DNA of 64,000 nucleotides from Stutzerimonas stutzeri (GTDB lineage Bacteria > Pseudomonadota > Gammaproteobacteria > Pseudomonadales > Pseudomonadaceae): contig NZ_JAMOIH010000019.1 in the NCBI RefSeq assembly GCF_024448955.1, positions 27,008 to 91,007 on the forward strand. Direction: 5' to 3'. A model generated the notes under the pieces. That model was given only the letters and a program-made list of their open reading frames with translations. It was not told the DNA's origin and made no database searches. Below, in pieces: positions 19,362 through 30,483 of the stretch. The translations under genes and the position numbers were made by a program. Position 1 is the stretch's first letter. Each line of letters starts with the position of its first letter.

Positions 19362-19679
19362 TGCCTCAGTTTGCCGTTTACAAAGAACACAAACTCAGCC
19401 ACCAAGGCTGCCGTACCCTTCCTGCTCGATGTGCAAAGCGATTTAATCGCCGAGCTGGGTACGCGAGTTGTGGTGCCTCTCCTCACGGCTTCTGCCATGA
19501 AAGGAAAAATCCTCAGGACCCTCACGCCAACCTTTGAAATCGAAGGCAGGCAGTACGTGATGGTAACTCCGCAACTGGCCGGTATCGCCAAGAAGCACCT
19601 TGGCACCCAAGTTGCGGAACTCTCCGCACAACGCGATGAAATCATTGCTGCTCTTGATTTGCTTATCACCGAAATTTGA
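19361..19679 (+). pseudogene. ccdB: CcdB-like gyrase toxin, frameshifted near the start
   Basis: The ATG at 19361 overlaps the restored ccdA stop (TGATG). It reads MPQFAVYK, a normal CcdB first strand, and then leaves frame; the rest of the protein (NTNSATKAAVPFLLDVQSD ... RDEIIAALDLLI) is in the +1 frame. Deleting one A of the AAA at 19382-19384 would restore about 105 residues. CcdB poisons DNA gyrase through its C-terminal residues, classically Trp-Gly-Ile; here the end is Thr-Glu-Ile. A TTG at 19371 could start a version lacking the first strand. As read, the toxin is probably inactive. Confidence 0.8.
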
Positions 19680-20066
19680 TAGGTGTATCTAACGCTTGAT
19701 GAATTGTTAGACATTCTTAGTGGCCGGCATCGAGCAATTTAACGATTCAGCGCGGAACCCTAAAAGTGCACTGCCAGTAGCGTCGATGCCAGATGACGCT
19801 GGACGATATCGAGTGCCTGCGACAGCTGTGCCGAATTTCCTCAGGTACTGAAATAGCCATGATGTTTAACGATTAAGAGGCGAGCAGAAGCGTAGCTTTG
19901 CGAGAGTCTAGTGAGCGAGGCGAACGATGCAATCTCCGGTAAATCTCCCAACCGCTTTGTCCGTTGCATTCGCCGCGCCCATCTTCATATAGTTCCGCCG
20001 GCATTTTTGCAGGCCGGGTGCGTGGTGCATGCGTGGCGCCGGCCTTGATCCATGGATGAGAGGCCA
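19680..20066. other. Intergenic region after ccdB
   Basis: No gene is supported in these 387 bases. A short inverted repeat TCTAAC (19688-19693) and GTTAGA (19706-19711) follows ccdB directly; its ends resemble the core sites of integron attC recombination sites, but the spacer of 12 bases is far too short for a complete one. The remainder is unremarkable until the leader of the ABC transporter operon. Confidence 0.5.
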
Positions 20067-20990
20067 ATGATCGAGTTAAAGAATCTGACCAAACGATTTG
20101 CCCAGCACACGGCGGTCGATGCGCTGTCGTTCAGCGTCCAGCCTGGTGAGGTGCTGGGTTTTCTCGGCCCCAATGGCGCCGGCAAGTCCACCACCATGAA
20201 GATGCTGACCGGTTTTCTCGCGCCGACTTCTGGCACGGCCAGCATTTTCAGTTGCGACATCCAGACCCAGACGCTGCAGGCTCAGCGGCAGATCGGCTAT
20301 CTGCCGGAAGGCGCGCCGTGTTACGGCGACATGACGGTACGCGGCTTTCTCGAATTCATCGCTGAGGTGCGCGGCTATCGCGGCGCGGACAAGCGCGTAC
20401 GGGTCGATACCGCGGCGGGGCAGGTGGAGTTGGAAGCGGTGCTCGGCCAGGCGATCGAGACGCTGTCCAAGGGCTTCAAGCGGCGCGTCGGGCTGGCGCA
20501 GGCGATCCTGCACGACCCGCGCGTGCTGATCCTCGACGAGCCCACCGATGGCCTGGATCCGAACCAGAAGCATCAGGTGCGCGGGCTGATCCAAGGGCTG
20601 GCGCAGGACAAGATCGTCATCATCTCCACGCATATTCTCGAAGAGGTCACTGCGGTGTGTACGCGCGCGGTGGTGATCGCCAGCGGTCGCCTGGTGGCCG
20701 ATGGCACGCCGTTCGAGCTGGAGAGTCGTTCGAAGTATCACCAGGCGGTGACGCTGGTCAGCGACGGTCCGCTGGATGAGATTGCATTGGCAGCCATGCC
20801 GGGCGTGGCGGGGGTCGAGCACAACGAGCCGGAACACAGCGTCACGGTGCTGGCCAAGCCGGGTGAGGTGATCTTCCCGCAAATCAACGCCTTGATCGGC
20901 CAGCAGGGTTGGCCGGTGAAGGAGCTGAACGTGGAGCGTGGGCGGCTGGACGAGGTGTTCCGTACATTGACCCGCGGGGAGGCGCTATGA
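20067..20990 (+). CDS. ABC transporter ATP-binding protein, Gld type
   Basis: A 307-residue ABC ATPase. Walker A is GPNGAGKST near residue 38, the signature is LSKGFKRRVGLAQ (SKGFKQR class of GldA/DRA-type exporters), and Walker B is VLILDEPTDGLDP, followed by the H-loop STHILEE. About 90 residues after the ATPase domain form the accessory region of ABC-2 exporters. It pairs with the permease that begins in its stop codon (ATGA) and with the GldG-like protein after that. Start 20067 is set by GAGAGG; an ATG at 20052 is possible. The exported substrate is unknown. Confidence 0.9.
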   Translation: MIELKNLTKRFAQHTAVDALSFSVQPGEVLGFLGPNGAGKSTTMKMLTGFLAPTSGTASIFSCDIQTQTLQAQRQIGYLPEGAPCYGDMTVRGFLEFIAEVRGYRGADKRVRVDTAAGQVELEAVLGQAIETLSKGFKRRVGLAQAILHDPRVLILDEPTDGLDPNQKHQVRGLIQGLAQDKIVIISTHILEEVTAVCTRAVVIASGRLVADGTPFELESRSKYHQAVTLVSDGPLDEIALAAMPGVAGVEHNEPEHSVTVLAKPGEVIFPQINALIGQQGWPVKELNVERGRLDEVFRTLTRGEAL

Positions 20991-21718
20991 GCCAGTTGCC
21001 GGTGATCTTCAAGCGCGAGCTGGGCAGTTATTTCGCCACGCCGCTCGCCTATGTGTTCATTCTGATTTTCCTGGTGCTGTCCGGGGTGTTCACCTTTTAT
21101 CTGGGCGGCTTCTACGAACGAGGCCAGGCGGATCTGGTGCCATTCTTCGGCTTCCATACCTGGTTGTACCTGTTCCTTATCCCCGCCATCGCGATGCGCT
21201 TATGGGCGGAGGAGCGTAAATCCGGCTCCATCGAATTGTTGATGACGCTACCGATCAGCCTGTTCGAGGCAGTCACCGGCAAGTTTCTCGCCGCCTGGGT
21301 GTTCGCTGGCATGGCGCTACTGCTGACCTTTCCGATGGTCATCACCGTCAACTACCTCGGCGAGCCGGACAACGGCGCGATCGCCGCCGGTTACTTCGGC
21401 AGCTGGCTGCTGGCGGGTGCCTTCCTGGCGATAGGTTCGTGCATGTCGGCGCTGGCGAAGAATCAGGTGATCGCCTTCATTCTTGCCGTCAGCGTGTGCT
21501 TTCTATTCATCGTCAGCGGCCTGCCGATGGTGCTCGACGCCTTTGCCTGGGCACCGCAGTGGCTGGTGGATGCGGTGGCATCCCTGAGTTTCCTAATCCG
21601 TTTCGACTCGCTCAGCAAGGGCGTGATCGATCTGCGCGACCTGCTGTATTTCGTCACGCTGATCATCGCCTGGCTGGCGGCCACCGCCGTGGTCGTCGAT
21701 CTGAAGAAAGCGGCATAA
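20987..21718 (+). CDS. ABC-2 type permease, Gld type
   Basis: A 243-residue membrane protein with six predicted helices, of the ABC-2 family (GldF-like). The start MSQLPVIFKRELGSYFATPLAY and the LWAEERKSGSIELLMTLPIS stretch, leading into a conserved coupling segment, are typical. It overlaps the ATPase gene by 4 bases and is followed after 10 bases by the GldG-like gene, so the three are one operon. In gliding Bacteroidota GldAFG is linked to motility; in pseudomonads the role of the homologous set is unknown. Confidence 0.88.
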   Translation: MSQLPVIFKRELGSYFATPLAYVFILIFLVLSGVFTFYLGGFYERGQADLVPFFGFHTWLYLFLIPAIAMRLWAEERKSGSIELLMTLPISLFEAVTGKFLAAWVFAGMALLLTFPMVITVNYLGEPDNGAIAAGYFGSWLLAGAFLAIGSCMSALAKNQVIAFILAVSVCFLFIVSGLPMVLDAFAWAPQWLVDAVASLSFLIRFDSLSKGVIDLRDLLYFVTLIIAWLAATAVVVDLKKAA

Positions 21719-21728
21719 GGGAGCCCAC

Positions 21729-23564
21729 ATGAAACGAGTGATTTATTCAGGCGCCGGGCTGCTGCTGATCGCGCTGGCGTTTCTGGCGTTCAACATCTTC
21801 TCCAGTCTGCTGTTCACCGGTGCCCGGCTGGACCTGACCGAGCAGAAGCTCTACACCATTTCCGAAGGCACCGAGACCATCCTCGATGAACTCAAAGAGC
21901 CCATTGAACTGCATTTTTTCTATTCCGACCATGCGGTGAAAGACCTGGTAGCGCTGCGTAACTACGCCCGGCGCGTCGAGGAAATGCTGCGCGCCTACGA
22001 GCGCGAGGCGGGAGGCAAGATCAAGCTGCACGTGATTGACCCGCTGCCGTTCTCGGAAGAGGAAGATCGCGCCGCCGAGCTGGGCCTGCAAGCGGTGCCG
22101 TTGAACCAGAGCGGCGACACGATCTACTTCGGCCTTGCTGGTACCAACGCCGAAGGCCAGACGCAGGGCATTCCGTTCTTCCCGCTGGATCAGGAGGAGT
22201 TTCTGGAATACGAGATCAGCCGCCTGGTGCAAACGCTTGCGGCGCCGCAGATGCCCGTCGTGGGCGTACTGTCCGGGTTGCAGATCAATGGCGGTTTCGA
22301 CATGCGTACTCAGCAGGCGACGCAGCCCTGGATGGTGCTGGAGAACATCCGCCAGGTTTTCCATATCGAGAGTCTCAAGCGCGACGTCGACATGATCCCG
22401 GCCAGCGTGTCGGTGCTGATGCTGGTGCACCCCAAGGATCTTCCCGAGCAGACGCTCTACGCCATCGACCAGTTCGTCATGCGTGGCGGCAAGCTGCTGG
22501 TGTTCGTAGATCCTTACAGCGAAGCCGATCTTGGCATGGGCATCGGCCCGGGCGAGTTCGGCGAGAACAAGGCGTCCGATCTGGAGCCGCTGTTCAAGGC
22601 CTGGGGCGTGCGCATGGATGCCGAGCAGGTGGTGGCGGATGCGTCCTACGCGATGTCCGTCGGTGTTGGCGCCGAACGCCGGTCGGTCCGCCATCCGGGC
22701 TGGTTGAACCTACCGCAAGGCACCATGGATGCCGAGGACGTCACCATTGCCTCGCTGGAAAGCCTGACGGTGGCCACGGCTGGTTTCCTCGAGCCGCTGG
22801 AGGATGCAACGACCCGCTTCACGCCGCTGATCCAGAGCTCAAGCTACGCCATGCCATTCGAGGCGGTGCGCTTCGCCACCCTGGACAATCCGGAAGTGCT
22901 GCTACGCGAGCTGGAGCCGACCGGCGAGCGCTACACCCTGGCCGCGCGCATTCAGGGGCCGGCGCTATCGGCCTATCCGGACGGGATCGAAGGGCGTACA
23001 GACGGCCTCAAGAAAGCGGCTCACATCAATGTCATCGCTGTTGCGGATACCGATCTGCTAGCCGACCGTATGTGGGTGCAGGTGCAGGATTTCTTCGGCC
23101 AGCGCCTGCCGCAGCCCTGGGCTGACAACGGCACCTTCGTGGTCAACGCGCTGGACAACCTCGCCGGTACCGATGCATTGATCAGCATTCGTTCGCGCGG
23201 CCGCTTTGCCCGGCCTTTCGTGGTTGTCGAGGAATTGCAGCGTCAGGCCGAAAACCGTTTCCGCGAGACGGAAAACGTCCTACAGCAGCGCTTGGCCGCG
23301 ACGGAAGCGAAGCTGTCCGAGTTGCAGAGCCCGGACCCTGGACAGGCACTGGAACTGAGCGCCGAGCAGGAGGCGGCATTGCACAACTTCATGCAGGAGA
23401 AGCTGAGCATCCGCAAAGAGCTGCGCGAGGTGCGCTACCAGCTCAACGCTGACATCGAGGCGCTGGGCCGCACGCTGAAGTTCGTCAATATCGCCCTGAT
23501 ACCGCTGCTGCTGACTTTGGGTGTGCTGCTGGCGTGGTTGTGGCGCAGGTGCAGGATTGGCTGA
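21729..23564 (+). CDS. GldG family ABC transporter auxiliary protein
   Basis: A 611-residue protein with one N-terminal helix (residues about 7-30), a large periplasmic domain starting [19 protein letters not shown], typical of GldG/ABC_transp_aux proteins, a predicted coiled coil around residues 500-575 rich in E, Q and L, and a C-terminal helix ending LLAWLWRR. It probably extends the permease into the periplasm. In many gammaproteobacteria a DUF4340 gene follows; here the next gene is a cold-shock gene and no DUF4340 frame is present, so the operon is shorter than usual. GGGAGCC precedes the start. Confidence 0.88.
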   Translation: MKRVIYSGAGLLLIALAFLAFNIFSSLLFTGARLDLTEQKLYTISEGTETILDELKEPIELHFFYSDHAVKDLVALRNYARRVEEMLRAYEREAGGKIKLHVIDPLPFSEEEDRAAELGLQAVPLNQSGDTIYFGLAGTNAEGQTQGIPFFPLDQEEFLEYEISRLVQTLAAPQMPVVGVLSGLQINGGFDMRTQQATQPWMVLENIRQVFHIESLKRDVDMIPASVSVLMLVHPKDLPEQTLYAIDQFVMRGGKLLVFVDPYSEADLGMGIGPGEFGENKASDLEPLFKAWGVRMDAEQVVADASYAMSVGVGAERRSVRHPGWLNLPQGTMDAEDVTIASLESLTVATAGFLEPLEDATTRFTPLIQSSSYAMPFEAVRFATLDNPEVLLRELEPTGERYTLAARIQGPALSAYPDGIEGRTDGLKKAAHINVIAVADTDLLADRMWVQVQDFFGQRLPQPWADNGTFVVNALDNLAGTDALISIRSRGRFARPFVVVEELQRQAENRFRETENVLQQRLAATEAKLSELQSPDPGQALELSAEQEAALHNFMQEKLSIRKELREVRYQLNADIEALGRTLKFVNIALIPLLLTLGVLLAWLWRRCRIG

Positions 23565-23610
23565 GGTCGCGTTCAACGGCTGCAAAACAACCGAAGCCGA
23601 GAGTTTCGTG

Positions 23611-23754
23611 TTTATACTCAGCCGGCGAACGGCCTGGAAACGCACCTGTCATGTCTGTTCCGTAGATTGTCGGGCGGACGGCTTGCTGCAGCCGGGCCGG
23701 ATCGTTCCATCCCCACGGTGGGGAATAACAAGAATCGAGTTGGAGAAAGTTAGG
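23611..23754 (+). promoter_or_regulatory. Leader of the cold-shock gene
   Basis: A -10-like TATACT lies at 23613-23618, without a clear -35, leaving an untranslated leader of about 130 bases. The leader contains a short perfect hairpin CCCCAC/GTGGGG (about 23710-23723) before the ribosome binding site GGAGAAAG. Long structured leaders are usual for cold-shock mRNAs; thermal control here is inferred. Confidence 0.45.
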
Positions 23755-23964
23755 ATGGCTGAGCGCGAGACCGGAACCGTCAAGTGGTTCAACGATGCCA
23801 AGGGTTATGGATTCATCCAGCGTGGTAGTGGTCCGGATGTGTTTGTTCACTATCAGGCGATTCGTGGCGAAGGCCACCGCTCTCTGGCTGAAGGTCAGCA
23901 GGTGGAATTCTCGGTTATCCAGGGCCAGAAGGGCTTGCAGGCCGAGGACGTAGCGGGGTTCTGA
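23755..23964 (+). CDS. Cold-shock protein, CspA family
   Basis: A 69-residue single cold-shock domain, the standard size. The RNA-binding motifs are RNP1 KGYGFIQ and RNP2 VFVHYQ, preceded by GTVKWFNDA. Such proteins bind single-stranded RNA and DNA and melt secondary structure. RNP2 has Tyr after VFVH where many paralogues have Phe or Ser. A strong Rho-independent terminator follows at 24016. Which csp paralogue this is cannot be settled from sequence alone. Confidence 0.95.
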   Translation: MAERETGTVKWFNDAKGYGFIQRGSGPDVFVHYQAIRGEGHRSLAEGQQVEFSVIQGQKGLQAEDVAGF

Positions 23965-24015
23965 CCCTTACTGCGGCAATGAAGAGGCCCGTCGCTCGAT
24001 GGCCTACATTGATGA

Positions 24016-24046
24016 CAAACCCTGCTAACCAGCGGGGTTTGTTTTT
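24016..24046 (+). terminator. Rho-independent terminator after csp
   Basis: CAAACCCTGCT and AGCGGGGTTTG form a stem with loop AACC, followed by TTTTT. It lies 52 bases after the cold-shock stop. Confidence 0.85.
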
Positions 24047-24147
24047 GATGAAGTCGTTTCTAGGCAGTTTGCTGGAACGAGCTGGAGCAGTAGATCCAGC
24101 TTCCTTGCAAGGCGCGCCTCCAGATTCGGTGCGCACCTAGCTGCTTT

Positions 24148-24248
24148 TGTGGGAGGCCGGCCCTCCGGGCGAAGCTTTGACTTTTTTGGGCGGGCTTCAG
24201 CCCACCTCAGTGACGCCCATGGTGGTTTTCGGCCGAATGAATTCGGCC
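24148..24248. repeat. Three different short palindromic repeats side by side
   Basis: A REP-like unit at 24148-24174 (tgtgggaggccggccctccg), a GGGCTTCAGCCC palindrome at 24187-24206, and GGCCGAATGAATTCGGCC at 24231-24248. Each can form its own hairpin. With the terminator at 24016 this 343-base gap between csp and the next gene holds only repeats. Confidence 0.75.
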
Positions 24249-24307
24249 CCACGGATGTGCGCTTCCAAAATGGAACAAGCCACCAAGGATCCGTTCCGAG
24301 GCCCCAT

Positions 24308-24679
24308 TCAATCCGTACGCCAGACGATTTCTTCTTCACCGCGTTCGCTGATGCTGATCCAGCGATCGGCATCTTCCACTGATTCTTCTTCCTGCCAGCC
24401 GCCGGGCGCGCAGCGGATTTCCACCCCCAACGCCTGGTACGCCGCACGCGCGCAGGCGACATCGTCCTCCCAGGGCGTTGCGTCGCTTTCGAGCAGCAGG
24501 CTATGCCATTTGCCGACCGCCTTCGGCAGCCAGGTGATCGGGACGTGTCCAGCGCGGCACTTGAACGTCTTACCTTTGGGTTGCCACGCAGAGCAGGGCC
24601 CGACGGCCAGGTTCAGCCAGTCGGTGACGGCGTCCTGGCTGGCATCCCTGAGGTAGATCTCGATGTCCGGTTGACGCAT
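24308..24679 (-). CDS. Conserved hypothetical protein
   Basis: A 123-residue soluble protein starting MRQPDIEIYLRDAS, with WLPKAVGKWHSLLLESDATPWEDDVACARAAYQAL in the middle and a strongly acidic C-terminal part (WQEEESVEDADRW). No family with a known function is recognised. The start at 24679 follows AAGG about nine bases upstream. It is the most downstream of the minus-strand genes here, about 100 bases after rlmA, so co-transcription is possible. Confidence 0.7.
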   Translation of the reverse strand: MRQPDIEIYLRDASQDAVTDWLNLAVGPCSAWQPKGKTFKCRAGHVPITWLPKAVGKWHSLLLESDATPWEDDVACARAAYQALGVEIRCAPGGWQEEESVEDADRWISISERGEEEIVWRTD

Positions 24680-24777
24680 GGGCGGCTGCCTTGTTGGGTG
24701 ATGTGTCAGTTGATTCTGTGGTCGGTCGGTTTCTGTAGGCCCGCTTGCGACGAGGCGTCTGCAAGATGGCCGCAACA

Positions 24778-25584
24778 CTAGGCGTCGAGCTGAATCCAGT
24801 CGTAGCGTATCGCAACCCGCACACGCAGTGGCGCCTCGATCACCGCGGCGCGGCGTTCGGCGCTGGCGCGCCAGCCGTGTGGGGTCATCGCCAGCAAGTC
24901 GGCACGGTCGTCGGCGCTGTCCAGCTGTAGTTCGAAGGTCAGCGTTTCGCTGTGAGCGAGGTGCATGCCTTCGGGAATCAGCGACAGGTGCTTTTCGTCA
25001 TCATAGTCACGTACTTCGTCATACAGCAGACCGCGCAATTCCCATAGATGCTCGCGGGTCGGGCCCATGCGCAACAGGCCTCCACCGGGTGCGAGCAGGC
25101 GCCGGGTTTCGGACCAATCCAGTGGGCTGAATACGCTGGCGAGCAAGTCGCAGCTGGCATCTGCCAGCGGTACTCGGGCCATGCTCGCCACCAGCCATTC
25201 AAGCTGCGGCGCACGTTTGCAGGCGCGCTTGACCGCCTCGCGGGAAATATCCAGTGCATAGCCTTCAGCATTCGGCAACGCCTGGGCGATCTGTGCGGTG
25301 TAATAACCCTCGCCACAACCGATATCCAACCAGCGACCAGGCGCACGCTCAGCCGCCAGCTGCGCCAACCGTGCGGCCAGCGGCGCATAGTGCCCGCCAT
25401 CGAGAAAGCGCCGCCGTGCCTCGACCATCGCCTGGTTGTCGCCGGGGTCGCGGCTGTTCTTGTGCTGCACCGGCAGCAGATTGAGATAACCCTGACGGGC
25501 ACGATCGAAACGGTGATTGGCCGGGCAAGCGACGCCATTGTCGACTGCGTTGAGCCCGGCGCGGCAGATGGGGCAGATCAGCAT
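24778..25584 (-). CDS. rlmA: 23S rRNA (guanine-N1)-methyltransferase RlmA
   Basis: A 268-residue enzyme, nearly the same length as E. coli RlmA (269). The N-terminal zinc site is visible as CPICRAGL with Cys and His further on in CPANHRFD. The SAM-binding motif is [14 protein letters not shown] near residue 90, followed by the acidic residue in YALDISREA. It methylates a guanine at N1 in 23S rRNA helix 35 (G745 in E. coli). The start overlaps the end of dapE by 7 bases, so the two are coupled. Confidence 0.93.
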   Translation of the reverse strand: MLICPICRAGLNAVDNGVACPANHRFDRARQGYLNLLPVQHKNSRDPGDNQAMVEARRRFLDGGHYAPLAARLAQLAAERAPGRWLDIGCGEGYYTAQIAQALPNAEGYALDISREAVKRACKRAPQLEWLVASMARVPLADASCDLLASVFSPLDWSETRRLLAPGGGLLRMGPTREHLWELRGLLYDEVRDYDDEKHLSLIPEGMHLAHSETLTFELQLDSADDRADLLAMTPHGWRASAERRAAVIEAPLRVRVAIRYDWIQLDA

Positions 25585-26726
25585 GCGAGCAGATTGACCA
25601 GCGTTTGGTAGTAGATCTCGGTCAGCAGATCGAGATCGCTGGCCAGGATATGTTCGTCCACTTGATGAATCGTTGCGTTGACCGGGCCCAGCTCGACCAC
25701 TTGGGTTCCCAGGGTAGCGATGAAGCGACCATCCGACGTGCCACCGCTGGTGGAAGGCGTCGTTTCGCGACCGGTCACGCTGCGGATCGCCGCGGCCACG
25801 CCGTCGAGCAGTTCGCCCGGCTCGGTGAGGAAGGGCTGGCCCGACAACGCCCAATCGACGCTCCAGTCCAGCCCATGCTTGTCGAGAATCGCCGCGGTGC
25901 GTTGCTGCAAGCCTTCGACGGTGGATTCGGTGGAAAAACGGAAGTTGAACACAGCCTCCAGCGCGCCGGGGATGACATTGGTCGCGCCGGTCCCGGAATT
26001 CAGGTTGGATATCTGGAAGCTGGTCGGCGGGAAGAAGGCGTTGCCATCGTCCCAGTGTTCGGCGGCCAGTTCGGCCAGCGCTGGCGCGGCCAGGTGAATC
26101 GGGTTCTTCGCCAGGTGCGGATAGGCCACGTGACCTTGCTGACCGCGTACGGTCAGGGTGCCGCCGAGCGAGCCGCGGCGGCCATTCTTCACTACATCAC
26201 CCACCAGCGTGGTGCTTGACGGCTCGCCGACAATGCACCAGTCCAGGCGCTGACCGCGTTCGCGCAGACGCTCGACCACAGCCTTGGTGCCGTGGTGCGC
26301 GGGGCCCTCTTCGTCGCTGGTAATAAGGAAGGCGATTTGCCCTTTGTGATTCGGATGATCGGCGGTGAAGCGCTCCACCGCGATGATCATCGAGGCCAGG
26401 CTACCTTTCATGTCCGCCGCGCCTCGGCCGTGGAGCATGCCATGCTCGTCGATGTGCGCCCTGAATGGTGGGTTATGCCACGCCTGCACCGGCCCGGTCG
26501 GGACTACGTCGGTATGGCCGGCGAAACACAGAACCGGCCCTTCGTTGCCGCGAACTGCCCAGAAGTTCTCGACATCCTCGATGTGCATCGGCTCGATGGC
26601 GAAACCGCAGGCGGCAAGACGCTCGCTCATTAGTTGCTGGCAACCTTCGTCCAGCGGGGTCACCGATGGACGATTGATCAGCTCGCAGGCGAGTTCGACA
26701 GTCGGGGAGAGGGCTGCGGCGGTCAT
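25578..26726 (-). CDS. dapE: Succinyl-diaminopimelate desuccinylase
   Basis: A 382-residue M20-family dizinc enzyme. Metal ligands are His71 in [10 protein letters not shown], Asp105 in GRGAADMKG, the catalytic/ligand pair Glu139-Glu140 in SDEEGPA, and later residues in the C-terminal part including NATIHQVDE. It releases succinate from N-succinyl-LL-diaminopimelate in the lysine and peptidoglycan precursor pathway. Start 26726 (MTAAALSP) follows GGAG; the upstream ATG at 26756 has no clear site. It overlaps rlmA. Confidence 0.96.
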   Translation of the reverse strand: MTAAALSPTVELACELINRPSVTPLDEGCQQLMSERLAACGFAIEPMHIEDVENFWAVRGNEGPVLCFAGHTDVVPTGPVQAWHNPPFRAHIDEHGMLHGRGAADMKGSLASMIIAVERFTADHPNHKGQIAFLITSDEEGPAHHGTKAVVERLRERGQRLDWCIVGEPSSTTLVGDVVKNGRRGSLGGTLTVRGQQGHVAYPHLAKNPIHLAAPALAELAAEHWDDGNAFFPPTSFQISNLNSGTGATNVIPGALEAVFNFRFSTESTVEGLQQRTAAILDKHGLDWSVDWALSGQPFLTEPGELLDGVAAAIRSVTGRETTPSTSGGTSDGRFIATLGTQVVELGPVNATIHQVDEHILASDLDLLTEIYYQTLVNLLAC

Positions 26727-26890
26727 TACGGCTCCGGTACGGCGAAAGGTGGCCATATTAAATTAAAAAGCACGCCAGCAGAGCGCTGGCAACGGGGCGA
26801 AAGAACGGCATTCGCCATGCTTGTTGGAACCGCTTGCAAACGACTGGCGCGAACCATGGACGCTCGAGTACGTCTGGCATGGTCCAGGGG

Positions 26891-28234
26891 CTAGGTTGAC
26901 GCCTTTGGTTGGTTTACTCCGTTGACGGGAAGAGGCGCTATGGTCAGAGACCCGCGTTCGAGTTCGGCCAGGCGCTCGAGTGCCTCGTTCACTGTTCGGC
27001 GGTCCTGCTGGTTCTGTACTTTCGCGTCGGCTTCTTCACGCAATGCACGCAGCTCGCCGTGAAGCGCCTCCAGCTGCGTTTCGCTCGGATTACCGTGCAT
27101 GGCATTTTTCAGACACTGCAGCAGCGTGGTCAGAACTTGTGGGTCGTGGCTGCCGTAAACGCGGATAGGGGCTACGACGGTTTGCAGCAGGCGCTGCATG
27201 CCTACTTGCGGATAGAAGAGGCGCGGCTGGCCCTTGTCAAAACAGCCAGCGTCGAGGGGTGGCATACCGCCGAGCCGTTTCAACAATACGCCGAGTAAGT
27301 TGGTTGCCCGCATCGCCGTTCCGGGGTCGTTGATGGCCGGGCTTATAGCCTTGACTGCTATCTCGGAAATCTGCCGCATGCCGTTAGAGACGTTGTCACC
27401 GGCGAATTCGTTGTCATGGAAGTCGAAGCAATCCAATACTTCGCCGGCATCTTCGTCGCTTAGTGGCTTGCTGAGCTTGATCAGCGGATGGCCCTCAATG
27501 AGGAAGAAGCCCGGCTCTACCTGAATCATGGCGATAAGGCCCCTTTTGCGTAGCAGCTTGCCCAGGCGCCTTTCGTTCACCTCGCGCAGGTAACCCGGTT
27601 GGGCTGCGGACAGGCACCACCAATCGCCAGCATCGGGAAATTCGGCGACCTGGGCGATACGCCGCTTGCGCTTGCCGAGATTGGCCGACGCGCCGTTGTA
27701 AAGCTGGCTGAGAACCCAGTCGACCTGAATCGATTGCGAAACCGAGCGAATGAACACGACGAACAAAGCCATGCAGAACATCCCGAACAGCACAGCCAGC
27801 AGCAGGCCGAGCACCGGAACGCTTTGCGGGTCGCTCGTGTTGATGCTGGTAATCAGCAGCAGATAGTAGACGATGCTTCCCAGGTAAATGCCGAGAATCA
27901 CCTGATTGCGTCGGTCGCTGATCAGTCCGGGCAGCACGCGTGGTGACAGACGGGAAGCCGCTCCGTTCAGCACCACCATCACCATCGAGAAGCTGAAGAC
28001 CACAAGAGAAATGATGCCGGTGATAAGCGTGCCAAGCACCTCGCGGCTGTTGTCGGCATCGATCAGGCCTGGAGGCAGTTCGTCGCGTAGCGTCGCGGCG
28101 GTATCTGTCGATTCGAATGCGAAGACCAGGAGGGCCACCACGACATAGAGCGCGGGGATCAGGACCGGATACAAAGCGATGCTTTCAGTAACGCGTCTAA
28201 CGACGCGAAAGTACAGGTTGGCTGGGTCTGACAT
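26891..28234 (-). CDS. DUF2254 family membrane protein
   Basis: A 447-residue protein with an N-terminal membrane half (predicted helices near residues 15-38, 65-88, 112-130 and 140-162) and a soluble C-terminal half. The SPRVLPGLISDRRNQVILGIYLGS stretch after the second helix and the INDPGTAMRATNLLG stretch are characteristic of DUF2254. Function unknown. It lies 164 bases upstream of dapE on the same strand and diverges from acs. Confidence 0.85.
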   Translation of the reverse strand: MSDPANLYFRVVRRVTESIALYPVLIPALYVVVALLVFAFESTDTAATLRDELPPGLIDADNSREVLGTLITGIISLVVFSFSMVMVVLNGAASRLSPRVLPGLISDRRNQVILGIYLGSIVYYLLLITSINTSDPQSVPVLGLLLAVLFGMFCMALFVVFIRSVSQSIQVDWVLSQLYNGASANLGKRKRRIAQVAEFPDAGDWWCLSAAQPGYLREVNERRLGKLLRKRGLIAMIQVEPGFFLIEGHPLIKLSKPLSDEDAGEVLDCFDFHDNEFAGDNVSNGMRQISEIAVKAISPAINDPGTAMRATNLLGVLLKRLGGMPPLDAGCFDKGQPRLFYPQVGMQRLLQTVVAPIRVYGSHDPQVLTTLLQCLKNAMHGNPSETQLEALHGELRALREEADAKVQNQQDRRTVNEALERLAELERGSLTIAPLPVNGVNQPKAST

Positions 28235-28483
28235 CCATCGAACCTCGGCGTTAGCGGGCGGATAGCCTCATCCCTACGACCGCGAAGAACGGCGAAGTAC
28301 GCCGTGGCCGAACCGTCTATGCTTCAAGGGACGGCGTTTTGCCACGGCTTGCAGCCAGCGGAACGCTTTGAGCCCGCATAGCTCGAACGTGAAGTCGCCC
28401 AGGCGCCTGGTTTGATGCATATGGTTCGCCTGAGACAGGGTTATTCGAAACGATAACAAGACCGACGAGTGAGGTATTTACCC

Positions 28484-30439
<1,956 letters not shown>

Positions 30440-30449
30440 AGCGAGCCGC

Positions 30450-30478
30450 GGCGGCGTCCACTCTGGTCGGACGCCGCC
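30450..30478. terminator. Bidirectional hairpin between acs and mscS-like gene
   Basis: GGCGGCGTCC and GGACGCCGCC form a perfect 10-base stem with a 9-base loop between two convergent genes. No T-tract, so termination is inferred from position. Confidence 0.55.
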
Positions 30479-30483
30479 AGTCG

